From positions 310,001 to 374,000 of the forward strand of contig NC_018526.1 of the NCBI RefSeq assembly GCF_000294495.1: a DNA stretch of 64,000 nt, written 5' to 3'. Below, in pieces: positions 22,376 to 30,784 of the stretch. This stretch comes from Streptococcus suis S735 (lineage in GTDB: Bacteria; Bacillota; Bacilli; Lactobacillales; Streptococcaceae). Each line of letters opens with the position of its first letter. Within the stretch, counting starts at the first letter, position 1. The notes below the pieces were generated by a model. The model searched no databases. It had not been told where the DNA came from and saw nothing but the letters and a program-made list of their open reading frames with translations. Made by a program: the position numbers and the translations under genes.

Positions 22376-22416
22376 TGATATACTAATTGTAACATAATTC
22401 TTAGAAAGTAGGTGAG
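22376..22416 (+). promoter_or_regulatory. Promoter of the HAD phosphatase gene and the signal that decides its start
   Basis: Extended -10 TGATATACT (hexamer 22379-22384). GGTGAG (22411-22416) lies 4 nt ahead of TTG at 22421 and inside the alternative GTG start at 22412, favouring TTG. Confidence 0.55.
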
Positions 22417-22420
22417 TTGG

Positions 22421-23266
22421 TTGACGATAAAGGCTGTATTTTTCGATATTGATGGTACCTTATTGACCGACAATCGTATGGTTAGTAGTTCAACTATTCT
22501 CGCCATTAATGCTTTGAAAGAGAAGGGGATTTTAGTTGGTCTAGCTACAGGACGTGATCCTCGTTTTGTTTTGCAGTATATGGCTAGTTTAGGGCTAGAT
22601 TTGGCCATTGCTTATAATGGTCAATATATTTTTTCAAGAGAAGAAGTTATTTATAGTCAGAGTTTAGAGCCAAAGCAAATTGAACAAATTATGGAGTATG
22701 CGCAAACTCACCATAAGGATTTATCTTTTGGAACTGCTAAAGGCATATTTGGTAGTAAGATTATGAGTGCTGGAACAGGAAATTTTGCATATCGTGTGAC
22801 GCGTATGATTCCGGAGTCCTGGGCTGGAATCATAAATTTTATTTTCAATCGTTTGGTACGTTGGATTAGTCCTCAACAGGAAACGAATTTGAAAGGTTTT
22901 CTCTTTCAACCAATCTATCAGCTGATGTTGCTGACGACGGAAAGGGAGACACAATCATTGGAGGTGCTCTTTCCGAACTTGTCTTTTACGCGTTCGAGTC
23001 CCTATGCGACTGATATTATCAGTAAGGGAAATTCAAAATTATCGGGTATTGTAAAGGTTGCAGATCGATATGGTTTTGAGTTAGATGAAGTTATGGTATT
23101 CGGGGATTCTAATAATGATTTTGAAATGTTGAATGAAATTCAGCACTCGGTAGCGATGGGAAATGGGACGAAAAAGGTTAAACACGCAGCTTCCTTTGTT
23201 ACGGATACAAATAATCGTGATGGGATTTATAAGGCATTAATTCATTTTGGTGTGATTGAGGGATAA
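22421..23266 (+). CDS. Cof-type HAD-superfamily phosphatase
   Basis: About 281 residues, beginning MTIKAVFFDIDGTLL with the nucleophile Asp and general acid of HAD motif I (DxDGT). Motif II lies in LATGRD, the conserved Lys of motif III in SKGNSK, and motif IV in VFGDSNNDFEML. The large C2 cap between motifs II and III is typical of Cof/YkrA-type sugar-phosphate phosphatases; the substrate is unknown. I chose TTG at 22421 on ribosome-binding-site spacing; GTG at 22412 would add three residues. The stop codon is followed 1 nt later by the next gene, so the two are co-transcribed. Confidence 0.9.
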   Translation: MTIKAVFFDIDGTLLTDNRMVSSSTILAINALKEKGILVGLATGRDPRFVLQYMASLGLDLAIAYNGQYIFSREEVIYSQSLEPKQIEQIMEYAQTHHKDLSFGTAKGIFGSKIMSAGTGNFAYRVTRMIPESWAGIINFIFNRLVRWISPQQETNLKGFLFQPIYQLMLLTTERETQSLEVLFPNLSFTRSSPYATDIISKGNSKLSGIVKVADRYGFELDEVMVFGDSNNDFEMLNEIQHSVAMGNGTKKVKHAASFVTDTNNRDGIYKALIHFGVIEG

Positions 23267-23267
23267 G

Positions 23268-23786
23268 ATGTTTCAGAGCAAGGACGATAATTTTAATAGG
23301 GTAAAGGATTTTCATTTTTTAATGGATGGTGAAACACAAGAACTTCCCAGTGTGTATGATGGACAGACGGCTTTGTATCGCGCTGGTTTTAAATTGGAGG
23401 AGTTGGTAGAATTTCTACATGCAGCTTCAGAATCTGAAGTTGAGTTTCATGATTTTATTCAACAACTTCATCAGGATTTAGATACTGCTGCTGCTAAGGT
23501 ATCTGGCAAGAGAGGTTTCGGGGTTTCGATGCAGGATCAGGTAGATGCTTTGCTGGATATTCTTTATTTTACATATGGTTCGTTTGTTTTGATGGGGGTT
23601 GATCCAGAACCAATTTTTCAGATAGTCCATACTGCAAATATGGGGAAAACATTTCCAGATGGGAAGGCCCATTTTGATCCAATTACCCATAAAATTTTAA
23701 AACCTGATGATTGGGAAGAACGGTTTGCTCCGGAGGAAAAGATTCAGGAAGAGCTGAAAAGACAGATGAAAAGACTTGATTCGTAA
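23268..23786 (+). CDS. Phosphoribosyl-ATP pyrophosphohydrolase-like / all-alpha NTP pyrophosphohydrolase
   Basis: A 172-residue all-helical protein. Segments EELVEFLHA and DALLDILYF supply the ExxE and DxxxD-like metal ligands of the MazG/HisE all-alpha NTP-PPase superfamily. An ending rich in TANMGK, FPDGK and HFDPITHKI is typical of the COG4696-like branch as I recall it. It probably hydrolyses a (d)NTP or nucleotide-like metabolite to the monophosphate, a house-cleaning role; the substrate is unproven. The ATG at 23268 has GAGGG upstream. Its last codons form the left arm of the downstream terminator. Confidence 0.75.
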   Translation: MFQSKDDNFNRVKDFHFLMDGETQELPSVYDGQTALYRAGFKLEELVEFLHAASESEVEFHDFIQQLHQDLDTAAAKVSGKRGFGVSMQDQVDALLDILYFTYGSFVLMGVDPEPIFQIVHTANMGKTFPDGKAHFDPITHKILKPDDWEERFAPEEKIQEELKRQMKRLDS

Positions 23787-23800
23787 ATCAAGTCTTTTGG
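23769..23800. terminator. Bidirectional terminator
   Basis: The stem AAAAGACTTGATT / AATCAAGTCTTTT lies between convergent genes and overlaps the stop of the upstream one. Confidence 0.88.
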
Positions 23801-23801
23801 T

Positions 23802-24254
23802 TTATAAACTTTTTTCTCCATCGCGAACAATGAGTAAATCGATAGTTGCGTGGCGCATGATATATTCGGATGAGGATCCGATTAGGAGACGTTCAAAGGC
23901 GTTTAGACCAGTTGCTCCAAGTAACATAAGATCCGCACCGGTTTCCTTTGGAATATCGATAGCCAGTAGGGTTTTAGGGTTACCGAATTCAATGCGAATC
24001 TGTACATCGGTCAGACCGGCGTTGAGAGCTTCTTGTTTGTATTCTTCGAGGAGGAGCTCCGCCTCTCTTTCTAAAGATTCATAGACAGAGGCGTCAAATG
24101 CAACAACATTGTGGAGAGCACGGGTGTCAATCACATGGGCGATAATCAGACGTGCTTGGTTGCGTAGTGCAACATGAATGGCTTTATGAAGAGCTAATTC
24201 TGCTCCTTTAGAGCCGTCTACAGCGACGAGTATTGTTTTGTAAGATTGTGTCAT
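23802..24254 (-). CDS. Universal stress protein, UspA family
   Basis: A 150-residue single-domain Usp. The N-terminus KTILVAVDGSKGAELALHKAI carries the VAVDGS nucleotide-contact motif, and the C-terminal LLGATGLNAFERLLIGSSSEYI carries the G-x2-G-x9-GS ATP-binding signature. It therefore probably binds ATP and acts in stress or stationary-phase survival. An in-frame GTG lies 9 nt upstream at 24263, but AAAGGAG is spaced 8 nt from the ATG at 24254, which I take as the start. It is transcribed alone, toward the bidirectional terminator. Confidence 0.92.
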   Translation of the reverse strand: MTQSYKTILVAVDGSKGAELALHKAIHVALRNQARLIIAHVIDTRALHNVVAFDASVYESLEREAELLLEEYKQEALNAGLTDVQIRIEFGNPKTLLAIDIPKETGADLMLLGATGLNAFERLLIGSSSEYIMRHATIDLLIVRDGEKSL

Positions 24255-24408
24255 AATAGTCACTCCTTTCAGAAGAGCTTTGTCCCGAAATAGGTAGAGT
24301 AGTTCCTTACATTTTTATTATAAGCCTTTTGAGAGAAAATGTAAAGGATTCTTGTACTTTTTTAGCTTTTACAGTACAATAGAAAAGATAGAAAGTTGAG
24401 GTGACGAC

Positions 24409-25623
24409 ATGAAGCAATTTAACAAGTCAACAAAATTGGATGATGTAGCATATGATATTCGTGGGCCTGTTTTGGAAGAGGCCATGCGCATGCGTGCCAA
24501 TGGAGAGCAGATTTTACGTTTGAATACGGGGAATCCTGCAGAATTTGGTTTTACTGCTCCAGATGAAGTTATTCGTGACTTGATTCATAACGCCCGTAAA
24601 TCAGAGGGATATTCGAACAGTAAGGGAATTTTTTCTGCACGTAAGGCTATCATGCAGTATTGTCAGCTAAAGAAATTTCCAAATGTTGACATTGAAGATA
24701 TTTATCTTGGAAACGGCGTGAGTGAGCTGATTGTTATGTCTATGCAAGGTTTGCTAGATAATGGTGATGAGGTGTTGGTGCCAATGCCAGACTATCCTCT
24801 CTGGACTGCTGCAGTTAGTTTGGCTGGTGGTAAAGCTGTTCACTATGTTTGTGATGAAGTAGCTGAATGGTATCCAGATTTGGCAGATATGGAGTCCAAG
24901 GTGACTTCTCGAACCAAGGCAATTGTCCTTATCAATCCAAATAATCCAACTGGTGCTCTCTATCCGAAAGAAATTTTAAAAGGAATCATTGATATTGCTC
25001 GTAGACATGAATTGATCATTTTCTCTGATGAGATTTATGATCGTATGGTCTTTGATGGAGCTGTTCATATCCCTATTGCGACACTGGCTCCAGATTTATT
25101 TGTTGTGACGATGAATGGACTGTCTAAATCACATCGTATTTGTGGTTTCCGAGTAGGTTGGATGGTCTTATCTGGTCCGAAAAAGCATGTAAAAGGTTAC
25201 ATTGAAGGCTTGAATATGTTGTCCAATATGCGTTTGTGTTCAAACGTTTTGGCTCAACAGGTTGTTCAAACTTCTTTGGGAGGTTACCAATCGGTTGATG
25301 AGCTCTTGATGCCTGGCGGACGCTTATATGAACAAAGGGAGTTCATTACCAAGGCGATTAATGATATTCCGGGACTTTCTGCTGTAAAACCTAAGGCTGG
25401 TCTGTATGTATTCCCAAAAATTGATCGTGAGATGTACAGAGTTGAGGATGATGAACAATTTGTATTGGATTTCCTCAAGCAAGAAAAAGTACTTTTGGTC
25501 CATGGTCGAGGTTTTAACTGGAAGGATCCAGATCATTTCCGTATTGTGTATTTACCACGTGTTGATGAGTTGGCAGAAATTCAAGAAAAAATGTCACGAT
25601 TCTTGCGGCAATATCGTAGATAA
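24409..25623 (+). CDS. PLP-dependent aminotransferase, AlaT-like
   Basis: A 404-residue fold-type I aminotransferase (class I/II). The Schiff-base Lys sits in SLSKSHRICGFRVGWM (about residue 240). Other landmarks are NPNNPTGALYP, the PLP-phosphate site SDEIYDRM, and the C-terminal Arg in DHFRIVYLP. Sequence style matches the alanine/pyruvate aminotransferase AlaT that precedes codY in streptococci. It would interconvert glutamate plus pyruvate with 2-oxoglutarate plus alanine. A structured 261-bp repeat begins one base after its stop codon. Confidence 0.88.
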   Translation: MKQFNKSTKLDDVAYDIRGPVLEEAMRMRANGEQILRLNTGNPAEFGFTAPDEVIRDLIHNARKSEGYSNSKGIFSARKAIMQYCQLKKFPNVDIEDIYLGNGVSELIVMSMQGLLDNGDEVLVPMPDYPLWTAAVSLAGGKAVHYVCDEVAEWYPDLADMESKVTSRTKAIVLINPNNPTGALYPKEILKGIIDIARRHELIIFSDEIYDRMVFDGAVHIPIATLAPDLFVVTMNGLSKSHRICGFRVGWMVLSGPKKHVKGYIEGLNMLSNMRLCSNVLAQQVVQTSLGGYQSVDELLMPGGRLYEQREFITKAINDIPGLSAVKPKAGLYVFPKIDREMYRVEDDEQFVLDFLKQEKVLLVHGRGFNWKDPDHFRIVYLPRVDELAEIQEKMSRFLRQYRR

Positions 25624-25624
25624 T

Positions 25625-25885
25625 GGGAGTGGGAAAGAACTCAACCATTCATAAGAAGAGTTCGTCAACAAGTCTTTATTTCTAGTTGTTGAGCTGAAAC
25701 AGTCTATTCCCAGACTGTTTCGCTCCCACCTCCGCACAGCTCAAACTGTCTGGGAGACAGTTTGAGGTTGGAGATGAAGCGAACTCTGTTCGCATCAGTC
25801 GTATAGGTCAGATTTTGAATGTAAAACACGAACGAATCTGCCAATCAACCACTGCGCTGAGATGTTGACACTAACTTTGAGAAGC
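25625..25885 (+). repeat. 261-bp structured intergenic repeat, copy A
   Basis: Begins GGGAGTGGGAAAGAACTC and ends near GATGTTGACACTAACTTTGAGAAG. It is nearly identical along its length to 43656-43916. It contains several nested hairpins, including CTGAAACAGTCT/AGACTGTTTC and CTCAAACTGTCT/AGACAGTTTGAG, and the ends of the first half (GGGAGTGGGA and CTCCCAC) can pair. No coding capacity. It starts immediately after the aminotransferase stop codon. Confidence 0.9.
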
Positions 25886-25887
25886 GG

Positions 25888-25920
25888 TGCTGGGCTTTTT
25901 GCCCAGCCTATTTCTTTTTG
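25888..25920 (+). terminator. Probable terminator of the aminotransferase gene
   Basis: The stem GCTGGGC-TTTTT-GCCCAGC is followed by CTATTTCTTTTTG at the downstream edge of the repeat. Confidence 0.6.
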
Positions 25921-25957
25921 CTTGGATGAAATTGTTTGTGTTTTTCTAACAACGGTA

Positions 25958-26002
25958 AATATTCTGATAATTGTTGAAATTTTATGTATTTTTTGCTATA
26001 CT
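25958..26002 (+). promoter_or_regulatory. codY promoter with an upstream CodY box
   Basis: AATATTCTGATAATT (25958-25972) matches the CodY consensus AATTTTCWGAAAATT at 13 of 15 positions. It lies directly upstream of TTGAAA (25974-25979), a 17-bp spacer and TATACT (25997-26002). This suggests autorepression by CodY when branched-chain amino acids are abundant. Confidence 0.8.
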
Positions 26003-26031
26003 GAAAGCAATTACAGAGTAAAGAGGAAAAT

Positions 26032-26820
26032 ATGACAACATTATTAGAGAAGACACGGAATATTACTTCTATTTTGAAGCGTTCCGAAGAGCAATTGGCA
26101 GAAGAATTGCCTTACAATGCTATTGCTGAACATCTATCAGCTATTATTGATTGCAATTCTTGTATTATTAATAGCGAAGGTGAAGTTTTGGGATACCACA
26201 TGAGTTACGAGACAAACAATGATCGTGTGGAAGAATTTTTCCAAAACAAACAATTCCCAGAAGGATATGTAAAAGCAGTTGCGCAGGTTTACGATACGCA
26301 GGTTAATTTGCCTGTCGAGAGCGAGTTGACTGCCATCCCTGTCGAATCACGCTCGACTTATCCAAACGGGCTGACAACGATAGCGCCTATCCACGTAACG
26401 GGGATTCGTTTTGGTTCGCTTATTATTTGGCGGAATGATGAGCAGTTTCACGATGATGATTTGATTTTGGTTGAGATTGCGGCAACAGTAGTTGGTATTC
26501 AGTTACTTAATTTCCAACGGGAAGAAGACGAGAAGAATATCCGTCGTCGTGCGGCAGTTAATATGGCGGTAAATACGCTATCTTACTCAGAAATGAAGGC
26601 AGTTGCAGCTATTTTGGGTGAATTGGATGGCAATGAGGGGCAATTGACTGCTTCTGTGATTGCAGATCGTATCGGTATTACACGATCGGTGATTGTGAAT
26701 GCACTGCGTAAGTTGGAGAGTGCAGGGATTATTGAAAGTCGTTCTTTGGGAATGAAGGGGACTTATTTGAAAGTTCTCATCCCAGCTATTTTTGATGAAA
26801 TTAAGAAACGTGACTACTAA
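26032..26820 (+). CDS. codY: GTP/branched-chain-amino-acid-sensing global repressor CodY
   Basis: A 262-residue regulator with an N-terminal GAF ligand domain (residues about 1-155; [19 protein letters not shown], then [17 protein letters not shown]) and a C-terminal winged helix-turn-helix ([23 protein letters not shown], given here as a region of about residues 204-226). It represses amino-acid uptake and biosynthesis genes when isoleucine is plentiful. The preceding AlaT-like gene and following pncA-type gene are its usual streptococcal neighbours. It ends one base before the ATG of the pncA remnant, so the two were translationally linked. Confidence 0.97.
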   Translation: MTTLLEKTRNITSILKRSEEQLAEELPYNAIAEHLSAIIDCNSCIINSEGEVLGYHMSYETNNDRVEEFFQNKQFPEGYVKAVAQVYDTQVNLPVESELTAIPVESRSTYPNGLTTIAPIHVTGIRFGSLIIWRNDEQFHDDDLILVEIAATVVGIQLLNFQREEDEKNIRRRAAVNMAVNTLSYSEMKAVAAILGELDGNEGQLTASVIADRIGITRSVIVNALRKLESAGIIESRSLGMKGTYLKVLIPAIFDEIKKRDY

Positions 26821-26821
26821 A

Positions 26822-27363
26822 ATGACAAAAGCATTGATTATATAGTAGATTTTGTGGCAGATGAAGGAAAGCTGACTGCTGGAAAATCAGCTCAGGCTAT
26901 TTCTAAACGAATTGCTCAGGTTACGCAAGAAGCTTTTGAAAATGGAGACTATATTTTCTTTGCGATTGATGGTCATGAGGAGGGGGATGAATTTCATCCT
27001 GAAGCTCAGCTTTTCCCAAGTCATAATATCATTGGGACGCAAGGGCGTGACTTGTATGGTCCTTTAGCAGATTTTTATCAAAAACATAAAGGGCATGCGC
27101 GTGTTCGTTGGATGGATAAACGTCATTATTCTACTTTTTCTGGGACGGATTTGGATGTTCGACTAAGAGAACGTGGTGTAGATACGGTTGTCTTGACGGG
27201 TGTTTTGTCTGATATTTGTGTTCTTCATACAGCTATTGATGCTTATAATAAGGGGTATCGTATTGAGGTGGTCTCATCAGCCATTGCTGCATTGACGGAG
27301 GAGAATCATCAGTTTGCTCTTAACCATTTGCGTCATGTACTCGGTGCGACAATTATTGATTAA
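26822..27363 (+). pseudogene. pncA: Nicotinamidase/isochorismatase family gene with an N-terminal frameshift
   Basis: From ATG 26822 the frame reads MTKALII and stops at TAG 26843-26845. The rest of the protein lies in another frame from about 26840 (DYIVDFVADEGKLTAGKSAQ, by position 26840-26899). It retains the metal site DGHEEGDEFHP, the catalytic Lys in WMDKRHYSTF and the catalytic Cys in SDICVLHTA. Inserting 10 bases restores MTKALI-xxx-DYIVDF in frame; the junction TTGATTATATAG looks like deletion between two TTGATT repeats. The lost piece would carry the residues around the catalytic Asp. A GTG at 26854 could start a shortened product, but it has no ribosome binding site. The cell probably lacks this nicotinamide-to-nicotinate step unless a paralogue exists. 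Confidence 0.8.
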
Positions 27364-27414
27364 TAGTATAGTGACCAGTCTGTGGACTGGTTTTTACAGG
27401 AATCTGTATCATTA

Positions 27415-27470
27415 ACACTCTTCGAAAATCAAACTCAGACCTTGTTGACTTAACTTGTAAAAGAAGCGGT
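27415..27470 (+). repeat. BOX-like boxA-type half element
   Basis: ACTCTTCGAAAATCAAACTCAGACC (27417-27441 region) resembles the start of pneumococcal BOX elements (ACTCTTCGAAAATC). The other end of a BOX (TTTTCATTGAGTAT) is not present, so it is a fragment. Confidence 0.5.
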
Positions 27471-27501
27471 GTGATTGACCATGATAAATTTATCAAAATG
27501 C

Positions 27502-27530
27502 TTTACATAGGTGATTACTTGGTGTATAAT
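27502..27530 (+). promoter_or_regulatory. rplS promoter
   Basis: TTTACA (27502-27507), 17-bp spacer, TATAAT (27525-27530). An ATAGGAG ribosome binding site precedes the ATG at 27617. Confidence 0.85.
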
Positions 27531-27536
27531 ATAGTC

Positions 27537-27612
27537 TGTGTGTAATGGACGCACAAAAATACAGTTTATCCGCTGGGTTTAAAAGCACCTAAGATTGACA
27601 AAGATAGGAGAA
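27537..27612 (+). promoter_or_regulatory. rplS 5' leader, possible L19 autoregulatory leader
   Basis: The transcript would carry about 80 nt of leader including TGTGTAATGGACGCACA (stem TGTG.../...CACA). Firmicutes have an L19 leader RNA family at this position. I cannot verify the fold against the family model, so this is tentative. Confidence 0.35.
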
Positions 27613-27616
27613 TAAA

Positions 27617-27964
27617 ATGAATCCATTGATCCAAAGTTTGACAGAAGGTCAACTTCGTACTGACATCCCTTCATTCCGTCCTGGTGACACTGTGCGTGTT
27701 CACGCTAAGGTTGTCGAAGGTAACCGCGAACGTATCCAGATTTTCGAGGGTGTTGTTATCTCTCGTAAAGGTCAAGGCATCTCAGAAATGTACACTGTAC
27801 GTAAAATCTCTGGTGGTGTAGGTGTTGAACGTACATTCCCAATCCACACTCCACGTGTTGATAAGATTGAAGTAGTACGTTACGGTAAAGTACGTCGTGC
27901 TAAATTGTACTACCTACGTGCATTGCAAGGTAAAGCAGCACGTATCAAAGAAATCCGTCGTTAA
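27617..27964 (+). CDS. rplS: 50S ribosomal protein L19
   Basis: A 115-residue protein beginning [20 protein letters not shown], with [19 protein letters not shown] and the C-terminal [20 protein letters not shown], the standard L19 signature. It sits at the 30S-50S interface. Strong codon bias. It is monocistronic with its own promoter and terminator. Confidence 0.98.
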   Translation: MNPLIQSLTEGQLRTDIPSFRPGDTVRVHAKVVEGNRERIQIFEGVVISRKGQGISEMYTVRKISGGVGVERTFPIHTPRVDKIEVVRYGKVRRAKLYYLRALQGKAARIKEIRR

Positions 27965-27998
27965 GATAGTCCTACAGACTATTTTGGTCGGAGAATGG

Positions 27999-28027
27999 GA
28001 GGCAGCGAAAGCTGTCTCTTTTTTTAA
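27999..28027 (+). terminator. Terminator of rplS
   Basis: The stem GAGGCAGC-GAAA-GCTGTCTC is followed by a T7 run. Confidence 0.92.
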
Positions 28028-28124
28028 AAAAAATCTGTTGAAAAAGTACCAAATTGTGAAAGCATAAAATGGAAATAATATGTTATACTATATATTATTG
28101 TAGCGAGTATAGAGGAGGTTGCGG

Positions 28125-28799
28125 ATGAGCGAACAGTTTATTCCATCTGTTTTATCAGATTTACGGCAAGATATTGTTCAGATGCCAGAAGTTATCAAGG
28201 AATGTAGTGGAATTCGTATTTATGGTCGTCGCATTCGTTCAGTCTTATTTACAACGGATGTGTCTATTATTGCTAATCACAATGCAGATGCTATTTTGGC
28301 TGTTTATCCATTTACGCCCAGTCCAGCTATTATCAAAAGTATTATGTTGGTTGCGTCAGTTCCAGTCTTGGCTGGTGTTGGTGGAGGCTTGACGACAGGT
28401 ATGCGTTCAGCTAATATGAGTCTCTTGTCTGAGTCGGAGGGAGCATACGCTGTTGTGGTAAATGGACCAACGGATGTAAAAACAATTGAGGCAATCAATA
28501 AAGTAGTAGATATTCCTATCATTTATACCGTTGTTTCTGAAAAGTCTGATTTAACCTCACGGATTAAAGCTGGAGTAGATATTTTAAATGTTTCTTGCGG
28601 TATGGAAACGCCAAGGGTTGTGAAGAAGATTCGAGAAGCTTTCCCTGACTTTCCAATTATTGCGACTGGTGGTCCGACTGAGGACTCTATTCGTCGGGTT
28701 ATCGAAGCTGGAGCCAATGCTGTCTCCTATACAGCACCAAGTAATGGGGAGCTTTTTAAAGGGAAAATGGAAAAATACCGCAAACATGCAAAGGATTAG
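28125..28799 (+). CDS. TIM-barrel protein of unknown specificity (NanE/ThiG/KDPG-aldolase-like fold)
   Basis: 224 residues. Repeating beta-alpha units end in a C-terminal phosphate-binding pattern: IIATGGPTEDSIRRVIEAGANAVSYTA resembles the standard phosphate-binding site of barrels such as NanE and ThiG (positions about 28660-28740). GVGGGLTTG lies near residue 85. No catalytic Lys or Asp set is clear enough to name the reaction. Annotations I recall for such streptococcal proteins include hydrolase and beta/alpha-barrel protein, neither informative. AGGAGG at 28113-28118 selects the ATG at 28125 over an in-frame TTG at 28119. Monocistronic. Confidence 0.65.
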   Translation: MSEQFIPSVLSDLRQDIVQMPEVIKECSGIRIYGRRIRSVLFTTDVSIIANHNADAILAVYPFTPSPAIIKSIMLVASVPVLAGVGGGLTTGMRSANMSLLSESEGAYAVVVNGPTDVKTIEAINKVVDIPIIYTVVSEKSDLTSRIKAGVDILNVSCGMETPRVVKKIREAFPDFPIIATGGPTEDSIRRVIEAGANAVSYTAPSNGELFKGKMEKYRKHAKD

Positions 28800-28821
28800 C
28801 TCATAAAAAGATAGGCTAAGC

Positions 28822-28863
28822 AAACAGTAAGTTTTATTGCTAGATGAAACTTGCTGTTTTTTA
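28822..28863 (+). terminator. Terminator after the TIM-barrel gene
   Basis: The stem AAACAGTAAGTTT / AAACTTGCTGTTT is followed by TTT. Confidence 0.8.
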
Positions 28864-29015
28864 TCGTTTTACGGTGTGAGATTAGGAATACTTCGCAATT
28901 TAAAGAATGGATTTTTAGGAGGAAATAGGTAACATATTAGGTCATTTCTACCTTTGTCTGAGGCTGGAAATATGGTATAATGAGAAGATAGATTTCCATT
29001 AGGAGGAAAGTAAGA

Positions 29016-29318
29016 ATGAAGATTTCTGAAGCTGAAGTCCGTCACGTTGCCAAGCTGTCTAAGCTGGAATTTTCGGACCAGGAAACAGCGGAATTTGCGA
29101 CAAGTTTGAGCAAGATTGTCGATATGGTTGAATTGCTCAATGAAGTAGATACGACAGGTGTTGCGGTAACGACCACTATGGCTGACCGTAAGAATGTCTT
29201 GCGAGCAGATATTGCCCAAAAAGGTGAGAGCCGTGAGGAGCTCTTTAAAAATGTGCCTGAATCACAAGATAACTTTATCAAGGTACCAGCTATTCTAGAC
29301 GGGGGAGGAGATGCCTAA
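29016..29318 (+). CDS. gatC: Asp-tRNA(Asn)/Glu-tRNA(Gln) amidotransferase subunit C
   Basis: A 100-residue helical subunit with the family N-terminus [16 protein letters not shown] and a C-terminus MRDD-like extension near VPAILDGGG. It clamps GatA and GatB together and is needed for GatA stability. An AGGAGGAAAG ribosome binding site precedes it. Its TAA overlaps the gatA ATG by one base, so translation of the two is coupled. Confidence 0.96.
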   Translation: MKISEAEVRHVAKLSKLEFSDQETAEFATSLSKIVDMVELLNEVDTTGVAVTTTMADRKNVLRADIAQKGESREELFKNVPESQDNFIKVPAILDGGGDA

Positions 29319-30784
29319 TGACTTTTAACAATAAAACCATTGATGAATTGCATGACCTCCTTGTCAAAAAGGAGATTTCTGCGGTTGAGTTGACCAAGGC
29401 AACTTTGGAAGACATCAAAAGCCGTGAGGGAGCAGTGGATGCTTTCTTGACTATCACAGAAGATGCGGCCTTGGCGCAGGCTGCTGCCCTTGATGAAAAA
29501 GGGATTGATGCGGACAATGTTATGGCAGGGATTCCTTTGGCAGTCAAGGACAATATCTCTACTAAGGGGATTTTGACCACGGCAGCTTCAAAAATGCTTT
29601 ATAACTACGAGCCGATTTTCGATGCGACATCAGTTGCTCAGGCCTACGCAAAGGATATGATTATTGTCGGTAAGACAAACATGGATGAGTTTGCCATGGG
29701 TGGTTCTAATGAGAACTCTGCCTTCAAACCGACTAAAAATGCTTGGGACCAGACAAAAGTTCCTGGTGGTTCTTCAGGTGGCTCAGCTGCTGCTGTTGCA
29801 TCTGGTCAGGTCCGTTTGTCACTCGGTTCTGACACAGGTGGTTCCATTCGTCAACCAGCAGCCTTTAATGGTATCGTCGGTATGAAACCGACCTACGGAA
29901 CGGTGTCACGTTTTGGTCTGATTGCCTTTGGTTCATCTCTTGACCAGATTGGTCCATTCTCACAGACAGTTAAGGAAAATGCCCAGTTGCTCAATGTCAT
30001 CTCTGGTCATGATGTCAAGGATGCAACATCAACGATCAATGAAATTGCAGACTTCACTAGCAAGATTGGTCAGGACATCAAGGGCATGAAAATCGCTCTT
30101 CCAAAAGAATACATGGGCGAAGGGATTGATCCGCAGGTCAAGGAAACTATTCTCAAGGCGGCTAAGCACTTGGAAAGCTTGGGAGCAATCATTGAAGAAG
30201 TTAGTCTGCCACATTCTAAGTATGGGGTTGCTGTTTACTATATTATCGCATCATCAGAGGCGTCTTCTAACTTGCAGCGTTTTGACGGTATCCGCTATGG
30301 TTTCCGTGCAGAAGATGCGACCAACTTGGATGAGATTTATGTGAAAACCCGTAGCCAAGGTTTTGGTGAGGAAGTCAAACGTCGTATTATGTTAGGTACA
30401 TTTAGCTTGTCATCTGGTTACTACGATGCCTACTTCAAGAAGGCTGGTCAGGTGCGGACCTTGATTATCCAAGATTTTGAAAAGGTCTTTGCGGACTATG
30501 ACTTGATTTTGGGGCCAACTGCTCCGACGGTTGCCTTTGGTTTGGACACGCTCAACCATGACCCTGTGGCCATGTACTTGGCGGACTTGTTAACAATTCC
30601 TGTAAACTTGGCAGGTCTTCCTGGTCTTTCTATTCCTGCTGGTTTTGTAGAAGGCTTGCCAGTTGGTTTGCAGTTGATTGGTCCAAAATACTCAGAAGAG
30701 ACCATTTACCAAGTAGCTGCTGCCTTTGAAGCGACGACAGACTACCACAAGCAACAACCAGTGATTTTTGGAGGTGCTAACTAA
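29318..30784 (+). CDS. gatA: Asp-tRNA(Asn)/Glu-tRNA(Gln) amidotransferase subunit A
   Basis: A 488-residue amidase-signature enzyme that releases ammonia from glutamine. The Lys-Ser-Ser catalytic set is visible: Lys in AVKDNIST, cis-Ser in [14 protein letters not shown], nucleophile Ser in [14 protein letters not shown]. The ammonia is channelled to GatB, which amidates misacylated Glu-tRNA-Gln (and Asp-tRNA-Asn). Codon use is slightly more GC-rich than neighbouring non-essential genes. One-base overlaps with gatC and gatB indicate a tight operon. Confidence 0.97.
   Translation: MTFNNKTIDELHDLLVKKEISAVELTKATLEDIKSREGAVDAFLTITEDAALAQAAALDEKGIDADNVMAGIPLAVKDNISTKGILTTAASKMLYNYEPIFDATSVAQAYAKDMIIVGKTNMDEFAMGGSNENSAFKPTKNAWDQTKVPGGSSGGSAAAVASGQVRLSLGSDTGGSIRQPAAFNGIVGMKPTYGTVSRFGLIAFGSSLDQIGPFSQTVKENAQLLNVISGHDVKDATSTINEIADFTSKIGQDIKGMKIALPKEYMGEGIDPQVKETILKAAKHLESLGAIIEEVSLPHSKYGVAVYYIIASSEASSNLQRFDGIRYGFRAEDATNLDEIYVKTRSQGFGEEVKRRIMLGTFSLSSGYYDAYFKKAGQVRTLIIQDFEKVFADYDLILGPTAPTVAFGLDTLNHDPVAMYLADLLTIPVNLAGLPGLSIPAGFVEGLPVGLQLIGPKYSEETIYQVAAAFEATTDYHKQQPVIFGGAN

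Noticed and set aside
22348..22608. Minus-strand frame opposite the HAD gene start
   Set aside because: It spans the divergent promoter and the HAD coding region and has no ribosome binding site or recognisable motif.
25625..25885. An insertion sequence with a transposase at copy A of the 261-bp repeat
   Set aside because: No reading frame or inverted terminal repeat typical of an IS is present; the element is non-coding.
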